Shown piece by piece: positions 10,401 to 18,941 of a stretch of 64,000 bases of DNA. The DNA is from Catenovulum sediminis (GTDB lineage: Bacteria > Pseudomonadota > Gammaproteobacteria > Enterobacterales > Alteromonadaceae). The notes below the pieces were generated by a model. The model was given only the letters and a program-made list of their open reading frames with translations. It was not told where the DNA came from and ran no database searches. The stretch is taken from assembly GCF_040270295.1 (NCBI RefSeq), contig NZ_JBELOE010000093.1; one strand, written 5' to 3'. Position 1 is the first letter of the stretch, and every line of letters starts with the position of its first letter. The translations under genes were made by a program, and so were the position numbers.

Positions 10401-10474
10401 TGAGCACTCCCTAGAAATATTCACTTAAGCTGTTATGATAATAATGGCTTAAGGATGTTTTTCAGGAGGATGTC

Positions 10475-11578
10475 ATTAAAACACACAGCGATGTAGAAAA
10501 ACCGAGTCCCACTGCAAATTCGCGCCCGTTAAATAAATACGCTTGGTGCATTCCTTTAATTTTCGCTTTTATGCTGGTTTCCAGTTTGTCACTGGCAAGA
10601 GACCTATTTCTACCTTTAGTAGCCGCCTGTTTATTGTCATTATTGCTTTCACCGGCCGTACGTTTTCTGACAAATTTAGGGCTCCCCCGGTTTCTAAGCG
10701 GATTAACCATGATCCTTGTCAGTGCAGGCCTTATCGTAGCTTCAGTTTGGGTAACAATCCCCGCTTTAACGCAGTGGATGGAAAGCGCGCCTGACAGCAT
10801 CAGTCATATCCTTAAACATGAACGTGAACTAAAAGATACCATCGAAAATATTCAAGAAACCTCACAGCGAGTATCTGATGCAGTAGAAGAAATCATTGAG
10901 CAGGAGCCTGAAGCAAACGTCTTAGTCAAACCCGAAGAAAACTGGGGTGAGAGTTTATTAACGTCGTTACAAACTGGCTTTGGCGTGGGTATCATCATAC
11001 TCACATTGACACTCTTTTTGCTGACACACGGCGATAGCCTGATTTTAAATTTGATTCGTGTATCTGCAAAACGAAAAACCAGACGTAAGTTTATTAAACT
11101 GTTTCGCCGATTACGTTTCGAAGTGGGTCGCTATCTTGCGGCAGTGACGCTAATCAATGCGTTGTGTGGTGCAGTAACAAGCCTAATCGTTTGGTATTTT
11201 GATCTGCCGATGCCTTGGGTGTGGTTAGTTTTGGTCACATTTTTACGATTTGTACCTTACGTTGGGGTTGCAATACTCGCAGTCTTACTGACATTAATTT
11301 CAGCAACTCAGGCAGATACTTTATGGCTGACGCTCGCTCCGACGCTCTGTTTTTTGGTCATGATGAATATTACGGGGTTATTAATTGATCCTTTAGTGCA
11401 CGGAATGCGTTTAAAAATAAATCCTATCATAGTCTTCGTATCTGTCGTGTTTTGGGGATGGCTGTGGGGTATAGCCGGCGCCATTATCGCGGTACCTATG
11501 CTCACCATTATTTTAGTCAGTGCACAAACGCTTGAATGGATTAGGGTGTCTCAAATAATGACGGTGAAATCAAAATGA
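10475..11578 (+). CDS. AI-2E family transporter (PerM-like), probable non-AUG start
   Basis: A polytopic membrane protein with the AI-2E/PerM layout: paired N-terminal membrane helices, a soluble coiled region (about 65-130), then helices including LVLVTFLRFVPYVGVAILAV and a final hairpin. The first AUG in frame (10571) falls inside the first membrane helix, so it cannot be a full N-terminus. The frame is open back to 10445 and offers no ATG, GTG or TTG, but AGGAGG (10464-10469) lies five bases before an in-frame ATT at 10475. I therefore propose ATT initiation, or an error or frameshift in this stretch. Family substrates vary, so none is assigned. It overlaps the next gene by ATGA. Confidence 0.75.
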   Translation: MKTHSDVEKPSPTANSRPLNKYAWCIPLIFAFMLVSSLSLARDLFLPLVAACLLSLLLSPAVRFLTNLGLPRFLSGLTMILVSAGLIVASVWVTIPALTQWMESAPDSISHILKHERELKDTIENIQETSQRVSDAVEEIIEQEPEANVLVKPEENWGESLLTSLQTGFGVGIIILTLTLFLLTHGDSLILNLIRVSAKRKTRRKFIKLFRRLRFEVGRYLAAVTLINALCGAVTSLIVWYFDLPMPWVWLVLVTFLRFVPYVGVAILAVLLTLISATQADTLWLTLAPTLCFLVMMNITGLLIDPLVHGMRLKINPIIVFVSVVFWGWLWGIAGAIIAVPMLTIILVSAQTLEWIRVSQIMTVKSK

Positions 11579-12579
11579 AAAAAGATTATAAACTACCAAC
11601 AGTCTGTAAAAATAAACAAGCCGATTATCGCACGGTCGGTTTTGAGCTGGAGTTTGCCGGTGTCAGTATACAAAAAGTTGCACAAACGATTGCCGATAAA
11701 CTGTCAACTGAATATCACAATTTAAACGACACTGAATACACAGTCAAAGTCAGCGATGTAGGCACCTTTAAAGTAGAGCTTGATTGGCGCTATGCCAAAA
11801 TTAAAGCCCGTCAGCGTGCGCAGCTTGCCGCTGATGGCCAGCCTCCAGCTGACTTTACAGATGAAGCCAGCGATCGCATTATGCGCTGGTTAACGGATAT
11901 TTCCACCACGCTAGTGCCGGTTGAAATTGTATGTCCCCCCATCCAAATAAATCAGTTAGATTTAATAGATCCTGTAATCTATTCTCTTCGAAAACAAGGT
12001 GCTAGCGGCACTGACGAATCCGTTTTGTATGCCTTTGGAGTACATATCAATACTGAGCTACCTGATTTATCCGCGGCCACTATAGCCAACTATTTAAAAG
12101 CTTATATTGTGTGTGAAGAATGGTTAATCAAAAAACATAAAGTCGACCTAAGCCGCAGGGTAACCCCTTTTATTGACACCTACCCGAAAACTTTTAAAAA
12201 GTGCGTTCTCAACTATGATGATAATGTATCTGTTGAGCAAATAATCAATGATTACTTAAAGCATAATGCGACCCGCAATCGAGCGTTAGATATGCTGCCT
12301 CTGTTTAGACATATCGATGATGATAAAATTACCAAAGCTTTACCCAAAGAAAAAATAAATGCTCGACCAACGTTTCATTACCGTTTACCAAACTGCCACA
12401 TCGGCACAAGCGATTGGTCTTTACATGAAAGTTGGAATATTTGGTGCGTAGTTGAAGAAATCGCGCACGATACAGAACTGCTTAATCAACTCGCTAAAAA
12501 TTGGTTAGCACATCAAAAAGATTGGTTACAAATAGATAAGCCATGGCACAAAGAACTCGAAAAAATTTACCAAAATTAA
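11575..12579 (+). CDS. Amidoligase-family protein (ATP-grasp/glutamine-synthetase-like fold)
   Basis: 334 residues with the Amidoligase_2 pattern: an early VGFELEFAGV segment (metal/ATP-binding acidic strand), EIVCPPI, then FGVHIN (His in the nucleotide-binding strand) and a late NWLAHQKDWLQIDKPWH tail. This superfamily forms carboxylate-amine bonds with ATP and is often paired with a glutamine amidotransferase-like peptidase, as here. It starts inside the stop of the permease (ATGA) and overlaps the next gene by 37 bases, so the genes are translationally coupled. The product could be a small peptide conjugate or a cell-wall modification; neither can be seen from sequence. Confidence 0.82.
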   Translation: MKKDYKLPTVCKNKQADYRTVGFELEFAGVSIQKVAQTIADKLSTEYHNLNDTEYTVKVSDVGTFKVELDWRYAKIKARQRAQLAADGQPPADFTDEASDRIMRWLTDISTTLVPVEIVCPPIQINQLDLIDPVIYSLRKQGASGTDESVLYAFGVHINTELPDLSAATIANYLKAYIVCEEWLIKKHKVDLSRRVTPFIDTYPKTFKKCVLNYDDNVSVEQIINDYLKHNATRNRALDMLPLFRHIDDDKITKALPKEKINARPTFHYRLPNCHIGTSDWSLHESWNIWCVVEEIAHDTELLNQLAKNWLAHQKDWLQIDKPWHKELEKIYQN

Positions 12580-13244
12580 AAATTGGCGTTACCGGTAACG
12601 CCAAATTTATTTCGCCCTCTTGGAACTGTATTCGGCTGTCACTGTATATTTGTGGAGCGAGAGCGGTGCGCATCAGCGCCAATAGTCCTCGATATAACGA
12701 GCGTTTCGACGCCTTTATAATATCCGGTGGGGATGATATCCACCCTACTTTATACGGCGAAGAAGTAACAGCAAAGGCACAATACGACAGAAAGCGAGAT
12801 AAGCTAGAAATCAACTATATTCACAAGGCACTCGAAAATCACATCCCGATCTTAGGTATTTGTCGAGGATATCAGTTAATAAACGTCGTCTGCGGCGGTA
12901 GTTTATATACAGATATTCGCGATAAACGCCGAAAAACCAGCAATAAAGCGATTTTAAGAGCTAAAAAGCCCGTAAAAGTGAATGCTAATTCAAAACTAGC
13001 GCGAATACTTAACTGTACTGGGATCAAAGTAAATAGTCTGCATCACCAAGCGATAAAAACATTAGGTCATAATTTACAGGCGGTTGCATACGATAGAGAT
13101 CACTTTATTCAAGCAATTGAACATACAGGTCAAAAACCCATTCTCGGGGTACAATGGCACCCTGAATATCTAGTGTATAAAAAAACACAACGCCGCCTAT
13201 TCAATTGGTTAGTTAGAGAAGCTGAAAAGGCTCGTCACTCATGA
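12543..13244 (+). CDS. Class-I glutamine amidotransferase / peptidase C26 family
   Basis: 233 residues. Nucleophile-elbow Cys in GICRGYQL and the His-Glu pair in QWHPEY give the full class-I amidotransferase triad; ISGGDDIHP is the family's early loop, as in gamma-glutamyl-GABA hydrolase PuuD. It probably hydrolyses gamma-glutamyl amide bonds, perhaps products of the preceding amidoligase. The first ten residues lie within the amidoligase gene. A basic segment (about residues 119-141, rich in Lys and Arg) is unusual. It overlaps the next gene by ATGA. Confidence 0.85.
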   Translation: MAQRTRKNLPKLKIGVTGNAKFISPSWNCIRLSLYICGARAVRISANSPRYNERFDAFIISGGDDIHPTLYGEEVTAKAQYDRKRDKLEINYIHKALENHIPILGICRGYQLINVVCGGSLYTDIRDKRRKTSNKAILRAKKPVKVNANSKLARILNCTGIKVNSLHHQAIKTLGHNLQAVAYDRDHFIQAIEHTGQKPILGVQWHPEYLVYKKTQRRLFNWLVREAEKARHS

Positions 13245-13684
13245 TTGTCAGCTACATAACATTATTTGTTAGCTCATTTTTAGCAGCAACTATTTTGCCA
13301 TTTTATTCAGAAGTCATTCTGTATGCTTTAATTCAGCAAGGGCATCCCGGCTGGTTATTGGTTATCTTGGCCGCCAGTGGCAATACATTAGGTGCGGTCG
13401 TTAACTTTTATTTAGGCTGGTATTTATTAAAATTTAAGGACAAAAAGTGGTTTTATTTTAGTGATAAACAAATAGATAAGATGCAGCACTGGTTTAATAA
13501 ATACGGCGTTTGGAGCTTATTATTTGCATGGTTACCGGTTGGTGGTGATGCGTTGACGCTCATTGCCGGAACAATGAAAGTTAGGCTGCCCGTATTTTTA
13601 CTACTGGTTGGTTTGGGCAAAACACTCAGGTACGTAGCCGTATTGTATTTTGCCGGCTGGACACATGAACTGATCCATACGTAA
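13241..13684 (+). CDS. YqaA-family (DedA-like) inner-membrane protein
   Basis: 147 residues with about four hydrophobic segments. The N-terminal SSFLAATILPFYSEVILYAL and central GNTLGAVVNFYLGWYL are typical of YqaA/SNARE-associated DedA relatives, and FAWLPVGGDALTLIAG is the second conserved loop. Its position as the coupled last gene of the permease-amidoligase-amidotransferase set suggests a membrane role in the same process, but DedA-like proteins are also lipid-flipping housekeeping proteins. Confidence 0.83.
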   Translation: MIVSYITLFVSSFLAATILPFYSEVILYALIQQGHPGWLLVILAASGNTLGAVVNFYLGWYLLKFKDKKWFYFSDKQIDKMQHWFNKYGVWSLLFAWLPVGGDALTLIAGTMKVRLPVFLLLVGLGKTLRYVAVLYFAGWTHELIHT

Positions 13685-13690
13685 CTTTGT

Positions 13691-13715
13691 TAGAAGGCGC
13701 TTTACGCGCCTTCTA
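13691..13715. terminator. Inverted repeat over the kefB-like stop codon
   Basis: A perfect 10-bp inverted repeat (TAGAAGGCGC / GCGCCTTCTA) with a five-base loop lies between two convergent genes and includes the antiporter stop codon in its loop. It could terminate both transcripts, but there is no strong T-tract on either side. Confidence 0.45.
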
Positions 13716-15663
13716 GCAAATATCGCTCTGCTCTTTCGACGCGTCTAGGGACACCCAAAATAATCACAACATCTTGCGCTTCCAACGCAATATCCGGATC
13801 AGGGTTAATAATTTCTTTATCTCCGCGCCGAATCCCGGTTACTTCAACTCGTCTAAGTGGCAAATCCAATTCATTCAACTTTAAACCAACCGCAAAGGCT
13901 CTTTCGGTTAAAGTGACCGCATGTAAATACTCAATTTCTCGTTCATTTTGCTTGTAAGAATCGCCCCGATAAAATCCATGTAAACCATTATAGTGGTTTT
14001 TACGCTCTCGTCTGACACGGCCAAATATACGCTTAACCGGTACACCGGAATGCAGCATAACGTGTGAAACCAACATTAAGCTACCTTCAAGTGTTTCTGG
14101 GATAACCTCATCCGCCCCGGCGGCAAAAAGCTGCTGTAAATTATCGTCAGTGCGAGTGCGCACCAATATTTTAGCAGCTGGTGCATGCTTTTTGACTAAA
14201 TCAATCACCACCAAGGCTTTTGCAATATCATCAAAGGCAATAATAACCAAACGTGCAGCATGAATATTGACCGATTTGAGAATTTCGATTTTGCGCGCAT
14301 CACCAAAATGCACCGGCTCATAAGCGGCCTTCGCTTCATGTATTCGAGTCGGGTCCACATCTAATGCAACATAAGGGATAGACTCTAATTTTAGAAAGCG
14401 ACTGACAATTTGACCGACACGACCAAAACCGCAAATAATAACGTGATTACTCAAATTAGAATGTTCATTAGAATTATCTGGTTTAGCATCAACTAAAGAC
14501 TGACGGGCCAAAAATTGTGCAAATAATGACGCTCTATTCACTAAATATGGGGTAATCGCCATACTGACAACACCAACACCAATTAACATCGAAGCAAGAT
14601 GTTTATCGATCAGCGTATGCTCTAATGCAAGTGCCGCTATAACAAAACCAAACTCACCCATTTGGCATAACATAATACCACTGGCCCAAGCATCGGTTTT
14701 ATTTTGTTTGAAAAACCGAGCGACAAGCTGAATTAAAAAAACTTTTAGCGCCAGCACAATCACAACTATAAAGACCAACCAATGTACAGAAGCCCACACC
14801 AAAGCAATATCCAGCTGCATACCAACACTGATAAAAAATAGCCCCATTAAGATGTCTCTAAATGGCCGAATATCCGCTTCCAATTGATGTTTATATTGGC
14901 TTTCCCCCAACATCATGCCCGCTAAAAATGCGCCTAAAGCCATCGACAGACCGAATAGATGTGTAATGGCAGCAGTCAATAATGCCACCAAAATAGTCGT
15001 CAATACGAATAACTCATCCGAGCGAGCCTGTGCAATTTCATTGAAAATACGAGGCAGCAACCATTTGCCAACCGCGATTAACAGAACAAAGACAAGTAAA
15101 CCGTTAATCAATGCAGCTAACAGGCTCGATGCTAAATCAGCATCAGAGCCGCCCGCTATAATAGGCAGCGCAATCAACATAGGCACTACGGCCAGATCCT
15201 GAAACAATAGGATAGATACCGCGAGTTGGCCACGCTTATTTTGCAACTTGCCATTTTCGGTTAATTGCTTAATGACAATCGCTGTTGAAGACAAGGCTAT
15301 CGCACAACTGACAACCAAGGCCGCTTGCCAATCGTAACCACTAAACAAACAAATCGCTAAAATAACCAACAGTGTTAATACAACCTGCCCACAGCCCACA
15401 CCAAAGACCATATGTCGCATGGCGATTAAACGTGGAAAAGAAAATTCTAGACCGAGTGAAAAAAGTAAAAAAACAATCCCAAGCTCACCAACAAAACTAA
15501 TCTCTTTGGCATCTGACAAAATATTAATGACTGAGGGACCCGCAATAACACCCGCAACTAAATAAGCCAATATCGGCGCCAGTTTTAATCGGCGAAATAG
15601 CGCGATTAAAAAAACTGAGATAAGCAACAGTAAAAGTATTTCAGCAAATAGATTAAGTTCCAT
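13702..15663 (-). CDS. KefB/YbaL-type cation:proton antiporter with RCK domains
   Basis: 653 residues. About 12 membrane helices of the CPA2 antiporter family (residues 1-380), then a TrkA-N/RCK nucleotide-binding domain beginning VIICGFGRVGQIVSRFL (about 408), and a TrkA-C domain at the end (ELDLPLRRVEVTGIRRGDKEII). It should exchange K+ or Na+ for H+ under control of a bound nucleotide. The glutathione-specific features of KefB/KefC cannot be confirmed by eye, so no gene symbol is given. It is monocistronic, convergent with the YqaA-like gene. Confidence 0.9.
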   Translation of the reverse strand: MELNLFAEILLLLLISVFLIALFRRLKLAPILAYLVAGVIAGPSVINILSDAKEISFVGELGIVFLLFSLGLEFSFPRLIAMRHMVFGVGCGQVVLTLLVILAICLFSGYDWQAALVVSCAIALSSTAIVIKQLTENGKLQNKRGQLAVSILLFQDLAVVPMLIALPIIAGGSDADLASSLLAALINGLLVFVLLIAVGKWLLPRIFNEIAQARSDELFVLTTILVALLTAAITHLFGLSMALGAFLAGMMLGESQYKHQLEADIRPFRDILMGLFFISVGMQLDIALVWASVHWLVFIVVIVLALKVFLIQLVARFFKQNKTDAWASGIMLCQMGEFGFVIAALALEHTLIDKHLASMLIGVGVVSMAITPYLVNRASLFAQFLARQSLVDAKPDNSNEHSNLSNHVIICGFGRVGQIVSRFLKLESIPYVALDVDPTRIHEAKAAYEPVHFGDARKIEILKSVNIHAARLVIIAFDDIAKALVVIDLVKKHAPAAKILVRTRTDDNLQQLFAAGADEVIPETLEGSLMLVSHVMLHSGVPVKRIFGRVRRERKNHYNGLHGFYRGDSYKQNEREIEYLHAVTLTERAFAVGLKLNELDLPLRRVEVTGIRRGDKEIINPDPDIALEAQDVVIILGVPRRVERAERYLLEGA

Positions 15664-15894
15664 GCAGCCCTTTTTTAAGTCTTATAGATCGAATTAAATC
15701 AGCAATGTTTAATGTACTTTTATCTAATAATAGACAACATTTGACAGAATTGATTATTTTTCCAGCCAATATTTTGACACTTTAAGCCCCCGCCCTTCAA
15801 AAAAGAAGTAACCAATTGTTTTATAAGGAAAAATAAAAAGTGGCATAAAGATAGCTTTATTCCTCTTAGATACTTTTAACTGTGGGGTTAAAGA

Positions 15895-16791
15895 ATGGAT
15901 ATATTACAAGCATATTTGTCGTCTGAATCAGGCAAAGCGAATCCATTAACAAGCCAGTTTTTTAACGGGCTTCAACGCTCTGGGCATGCAAATTTTAATG
16001 CGTTAGCAGAACGTTTACATGCGTCATTGGATTTAAACCGAATCCTGCAAACTTTTACCGATGAAGCGGCAAAATACATCCAAATTAGCGGATTGAGATT
16101 TCAGGCAGAAGCAACAACGGTTGAAACAGAACGTTTTGTTGAAGGAATATACGAGCATATTACCGAGCTAAGATTCAATAATACGACTTTAGGCTATCTA
16201 ACCTATTCAACCTATCGTGAGTTTGAACCGCAAGATATCCGCATGCTGCATAACATGCAAAGCAAACTGGTTATGCCCATTTATAACGGCATTCAATTTT
16301 ATATCTTGCAACAACAAGCGGTTAAAGACCACCTCACGCAACTGGGCAATAGAGCTGGATTCGACGAACAATTTGAATTAGCAATTGAACGCTGTATACG
16401 CGAAGATCAGGGAATGACCTTACTGGTTTTGGATTTGGATGATTTCAAACGTGCGAATGACAGTTTTGGCCACGAAATAGGTGATCAGGTATTACAAAAA
16501 TTTGCACAAATACTGCGCCAGAGTATTCGTAAAACCGATCTTGCTTTTAGATTTGGCGGTGATGAGTTTGCGATTATTTTAAATACTGCTGATGAGCCTG
16601 TCGCTAAACGTGTCGCATCTAGAATTCAAACATTGGTCGCGCAAAACCCATTAATGCAGCAAACCTCAGTTTCTTGCTCGATTGGCTGTGCGAGCTGGCA
16701 AAATGAAACGCAAAAACAATTATTTCGGCGTGCCGATCATGCATTATACGACGCCAAAACAGCGGGTAAAAATCAATTAAAGTGCGCTTAG
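15895..16791 (+). CDS. Diguanylate cyclase with N-terminal sensory region
   Basis: 298 residues. The C-terminal half is a GGDEF domain with an intact GGDEF signature (221-225) and an RxxD product-inhibition site (RKTD) five residues before it, so it should make cyclic di-GMP and be feedback inhibited. The first 130 residues have no membrane helix and look GAF-like in length and pattern (LDLNRILQTFTDEAAKYIQI). The intergenic region to the divergent antiporter is 231 bases and shows no clear operator. Confidence 0.9.
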   Translation: MDILQAYLSSESGKANPLTSQFFNGLQRSGHANFNALAERLHASLDLNRILQTFTDEAAKYIQISGLRFQAEATTVETERFVEGIYEHITELRFNNTTLGYLTYSTYREFEPQDIRMLHNMQSKLVMPIYNGIQFYILQQQAVKDHLTQLGNRAGFDEQFELAIERCIREDQGMTLLVLDLDDFKRANDSFGHEIGDQVLQKFAQILRQSIRKTDLAFRFGGDEFAIILNTADEPVAKRVASRIQTLVAQNPLMQQTSVSCSIGCASWQNETQKQLFRRADHALYDAKTAGKNQLKCA

Positions 16792-16812
16792 AACAGCCTA
16801 AATAATTATATC

Positions 16813-16841
16813 TTTGCAAGGTGTATAGCACACCTTGCAAA
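16813..16841. terminator. Stem-loop after the diguanylate cyclase gene
   Basis: Perfect 12-bp arms (TTTGCAAGGTGT / ACACCTTGCAAA) with a five-base loop lie 22 bases after the stop. The stem is stable but there is no downstream T-tract, so intrinsic termination is possible and not certain. Confidence 0.45.
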
Positions 16842-16923
16842 ATAAGCCTTCCAATTCAACTTTATCTGCATCTAACAGCCTGCTAATATTATCTGTCCGT
16901 TATAAGTCTGTGATTAAAGCCTA

Positions 16924-17256
16924 ATGTCAAAACAAGAACAAGCACTACAATCTGTATTTGCCTCAATTTGTGAGCTCCACCAAAACGGTAAAAATATATC
17001 TGTTGCTACCGTCAAAAATGCCATGGTGATCCCTGCTCCACTGCCTATTATTACCAAAGCGATATCTGCATTTAAAGCAGATCCGCAAAGTTATCTAAAA
17101 GTATGGGAGCAAAATAACATAGCCGCACAAGCTGATAAACAAGCCAATCAACAAAATGAAACCAGCAATACGCTAACGCTAGAACAAAGAGTTAAAACAC
17201 TTGAAGAACAGGTTGTATCGCTAAGCAATCAACTAAAACAATTACTCAGCAAGTAA
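16924..17256 (+). CDS. Small protein with possible HTH and C-terminal coiled coil
   Basis: 110 residues. The N-terminal 60 residues (LHQNGKNISVATVKNAM... LPIITKAISAF) read like a compact helix-turn-helix, similar to the start of KfrA-type DNA-binding proteins. A Gln/Asn-rich linker follows, then a leucine-zipper-like coiled coil (LEQRVKTLEEQVVSLSNQL). The combination suggests a dimeric DNA-binding protein, but this is inference. It is convergent with syd. Confidence 0.7.
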   Translation: MSKQEQALQSVFASICELHQNGKNISVATVKNAMVIPAPLPIITKAISAFKADPQSYLKVWEQNNIAAQADKQANQQNETSNTLTLEQRVKTLEEQVVSLSNQLKQLLSK

Positions 17257-17289
17257 CAGGCCCGAAGTTTGCAGAGCCGCTGCCAAAGC

Positions 17290-17817
17290 TTATTTTATAC
17301 TCAGCGCAGAAATAAATTCCGCTAGGCTATCGGCCAACTTTCGGCAAGGCTCTTGCCCTACTCGTTCTAACATGACAGCGCCCGTTTGATTAACCACTGA
17401 TATTAAGTATTCATCATCATCGGTACTGGCAATAAAAACAGTTGCTTGTTGTTTAAGCTTTTTCTTCATGAGCAGATGACCGATGATGTTTTCTTGTAGT
17501 ATTTTAAAATCGTCATCATTCCAAACCTGCAATAAAACCAACTGGTTAGATTCAAACTCGGCCGTTAAAGAAGGTGCGTAGAATGCAGTATAAAAATCAA
17601 CCACATCTGGATTAAGAGATATTTGTAACGCCTGCTCGATATTCTTAAGTTGACTATCGTCTGTACGCTCAATCGCTTTCCATTGGCAGCTATCATCCGA
17701 TTGCTTATTTTGTATACATGGGCTCAACCAATCAGCTTCGTAATACACTTGTGCTTGTTGACTGTCCTGAGCTTTACTAAAAAATGTTTGTAAGGCGTGT
17801 CGTATTGAATCAGACAT
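17290..17817 (-). CDS. syd: SecY-interacting protein Syd
   Basis: 175 residues from the ATG at 17817 (MSDSIRHALQTFF), the usual Syd start; the longer frame adds a hydrophobic tail that is not part of the family. Syd is a peripheral inner-membrane protein that binds SecY and checks the assembly state of SecYEG. The central FYTAFYAPSL and LLQVWNDDDFKILQENIIGHLLMKKKL are characteristic. It is divergent from queF with 41 bases between starts, as in E. coli and Vibrio relatives. Confidence 0.92.
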   Translation of the reverse strand: MSDSIRHALQTFFSKAQDSQQAQVYYEADWLSPCIQNKQSDDSCQWKAIERTDDSQLKNIEQALQISLNPDVVDFYTAFYAPSLTAEFESNQLVLLQVWNDDDFKILQENIIGHLLMKKKLKQQATVFIASTDDDEYLISVVNQTGAVMLERVGQEPCRKLADSLAEFISALSIK

Positions 17818-17858
17818 AAGGTACAATAATACAATGATAAAAAAATGCATTAAGCCTT

Positions 17859-18707
17859 ATGTCCCAACAGAACTCAAGTGATTTACTGAAAGAACTTAAA
17901 CTTGGAAAGCACACAGACTACGTCGACCAATATGATCCAAAGCAACTGCAAGGTGTATCTAGGCAGTTAATGCGCGATACGCTGCCGACAAGTACAAAAG
18001 CCTTTTATGGTCTTGATATTTGGACGGGCTATGAAATTTCTTGGTTATCACCTAGTGGTAAACCTGTCGTCTATATTGCAGAATTTTTCTTCTCAGTAGA
18101 CTCGCCCAATTTAGTTGAGTCTAAGTCTTTTAAGCTGTATTTAAACAGCTTTAACCAAAGTCACTTTAAAAATGCAGAGCAAGTGACCGCCATTATGGAG
18201 ACAGATTTAAGTGCCGTTTCTGGTAAGCCAGTTAGCGTAAAGCTGTATACACTAGACGAGTTTGCCAAACGACAAGTCACCCAATTTCAGGGCATACTGT
18301 TAGACGATCTACCCGTCAACATTGAAAGCTATGACTATCAACCAGAACTAGTTTGTGCCACTTCAACAGAAGAAAAGGTTGAAGAAACGCTGGTTTCACA
18401 TCTACTAAAATCAAACTGCCTTGTGACCGGCCAACCCGACTGGGCAAGTATCGTGATTCGCTATACCGGGCAAAAAATTGACCACAACAAATTACTGCAA
18501 TACATAGTGAGCTTTCGCAACCATAATGAATTCCATGAGCATTGCGTAGAGCGCATCTTTCGCGATATCGAATCTAGATTAAACCCAGATAAACTCAGTG
18601 TTTATGCAAGATATACCCGCCGTGGTGGATTGGATATTAATCCGATTCGACTATCAAATACCCAGCTTTTAGACGACATCAGCAATCACCGGCTGGTACG
18701 TCAATAA
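17859..18707 (+). CDS. queF: NADPH-dependent preQ0 reductase (type II QueF)
   Basis: 282 residues, the long type-II form with two tunnelling-fold halves. It reduces 7-cyano-7-deazaguanine to preQ1 in queuosine synthesis. The NADPH motif ESKSFKLYLNS is in the first half; the substrate-binding Cys is in SNCLVTGQPDWAS in the second, and NEFHEHCVERIF supplies the binding Glu/His. The 41-base gap to divergent syd is too short for a preQ1 riboswitch. Confidence 0.97.
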   Translation: MSQQNSSDLLKELKLGKHTDYVDQYDPKQLQGVSRQLMRDTLPTSTKAFYGLDIWTGYEISWLSPSGKPVVYIAEFFFSVDSPNLVESKSFKLYLNSFNQSHFKNAEQVTAIMETDLSAVSGKPVSVKLYTLDEFAKRQVTQFQGILLDDLPVNIESYDYQPELVCATSTEEKVEETLVSHLLKSNCLVTGQPDWASIVIRYTGQKIDHNKLLQYIVSFRNHNEFHEHCVERIFRDIESRLNPDKLSVYARYTRRGGLDINPIRLSNTQLLDDISNHRLVRQ

Positions 18708-18941
18708 AACTGGACAATTATAAAAGTTGTTTATACTCACTAGTCAATATAAAAATCACAACAAGTTAGCAAAAAGTGCTTACGATGCTAGGTAAAAAAT
18801 TTGTTATATGTTTTAATCAAAATGGCATATTATCAATCGGCACAATTGAGCAATTTCAACTAAACTGATTGTAAAAAACATATTGATTTAAATGACCAGC
18901 TTAATCATGCAGTATTAGGTTAACTGACCAAGGTTTATTAA

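Noticed and set aside
17818..17858. A preQ1 riboswitch before queF
   Set aside because: The gap is only 41 bases and lacks the aptamer core.
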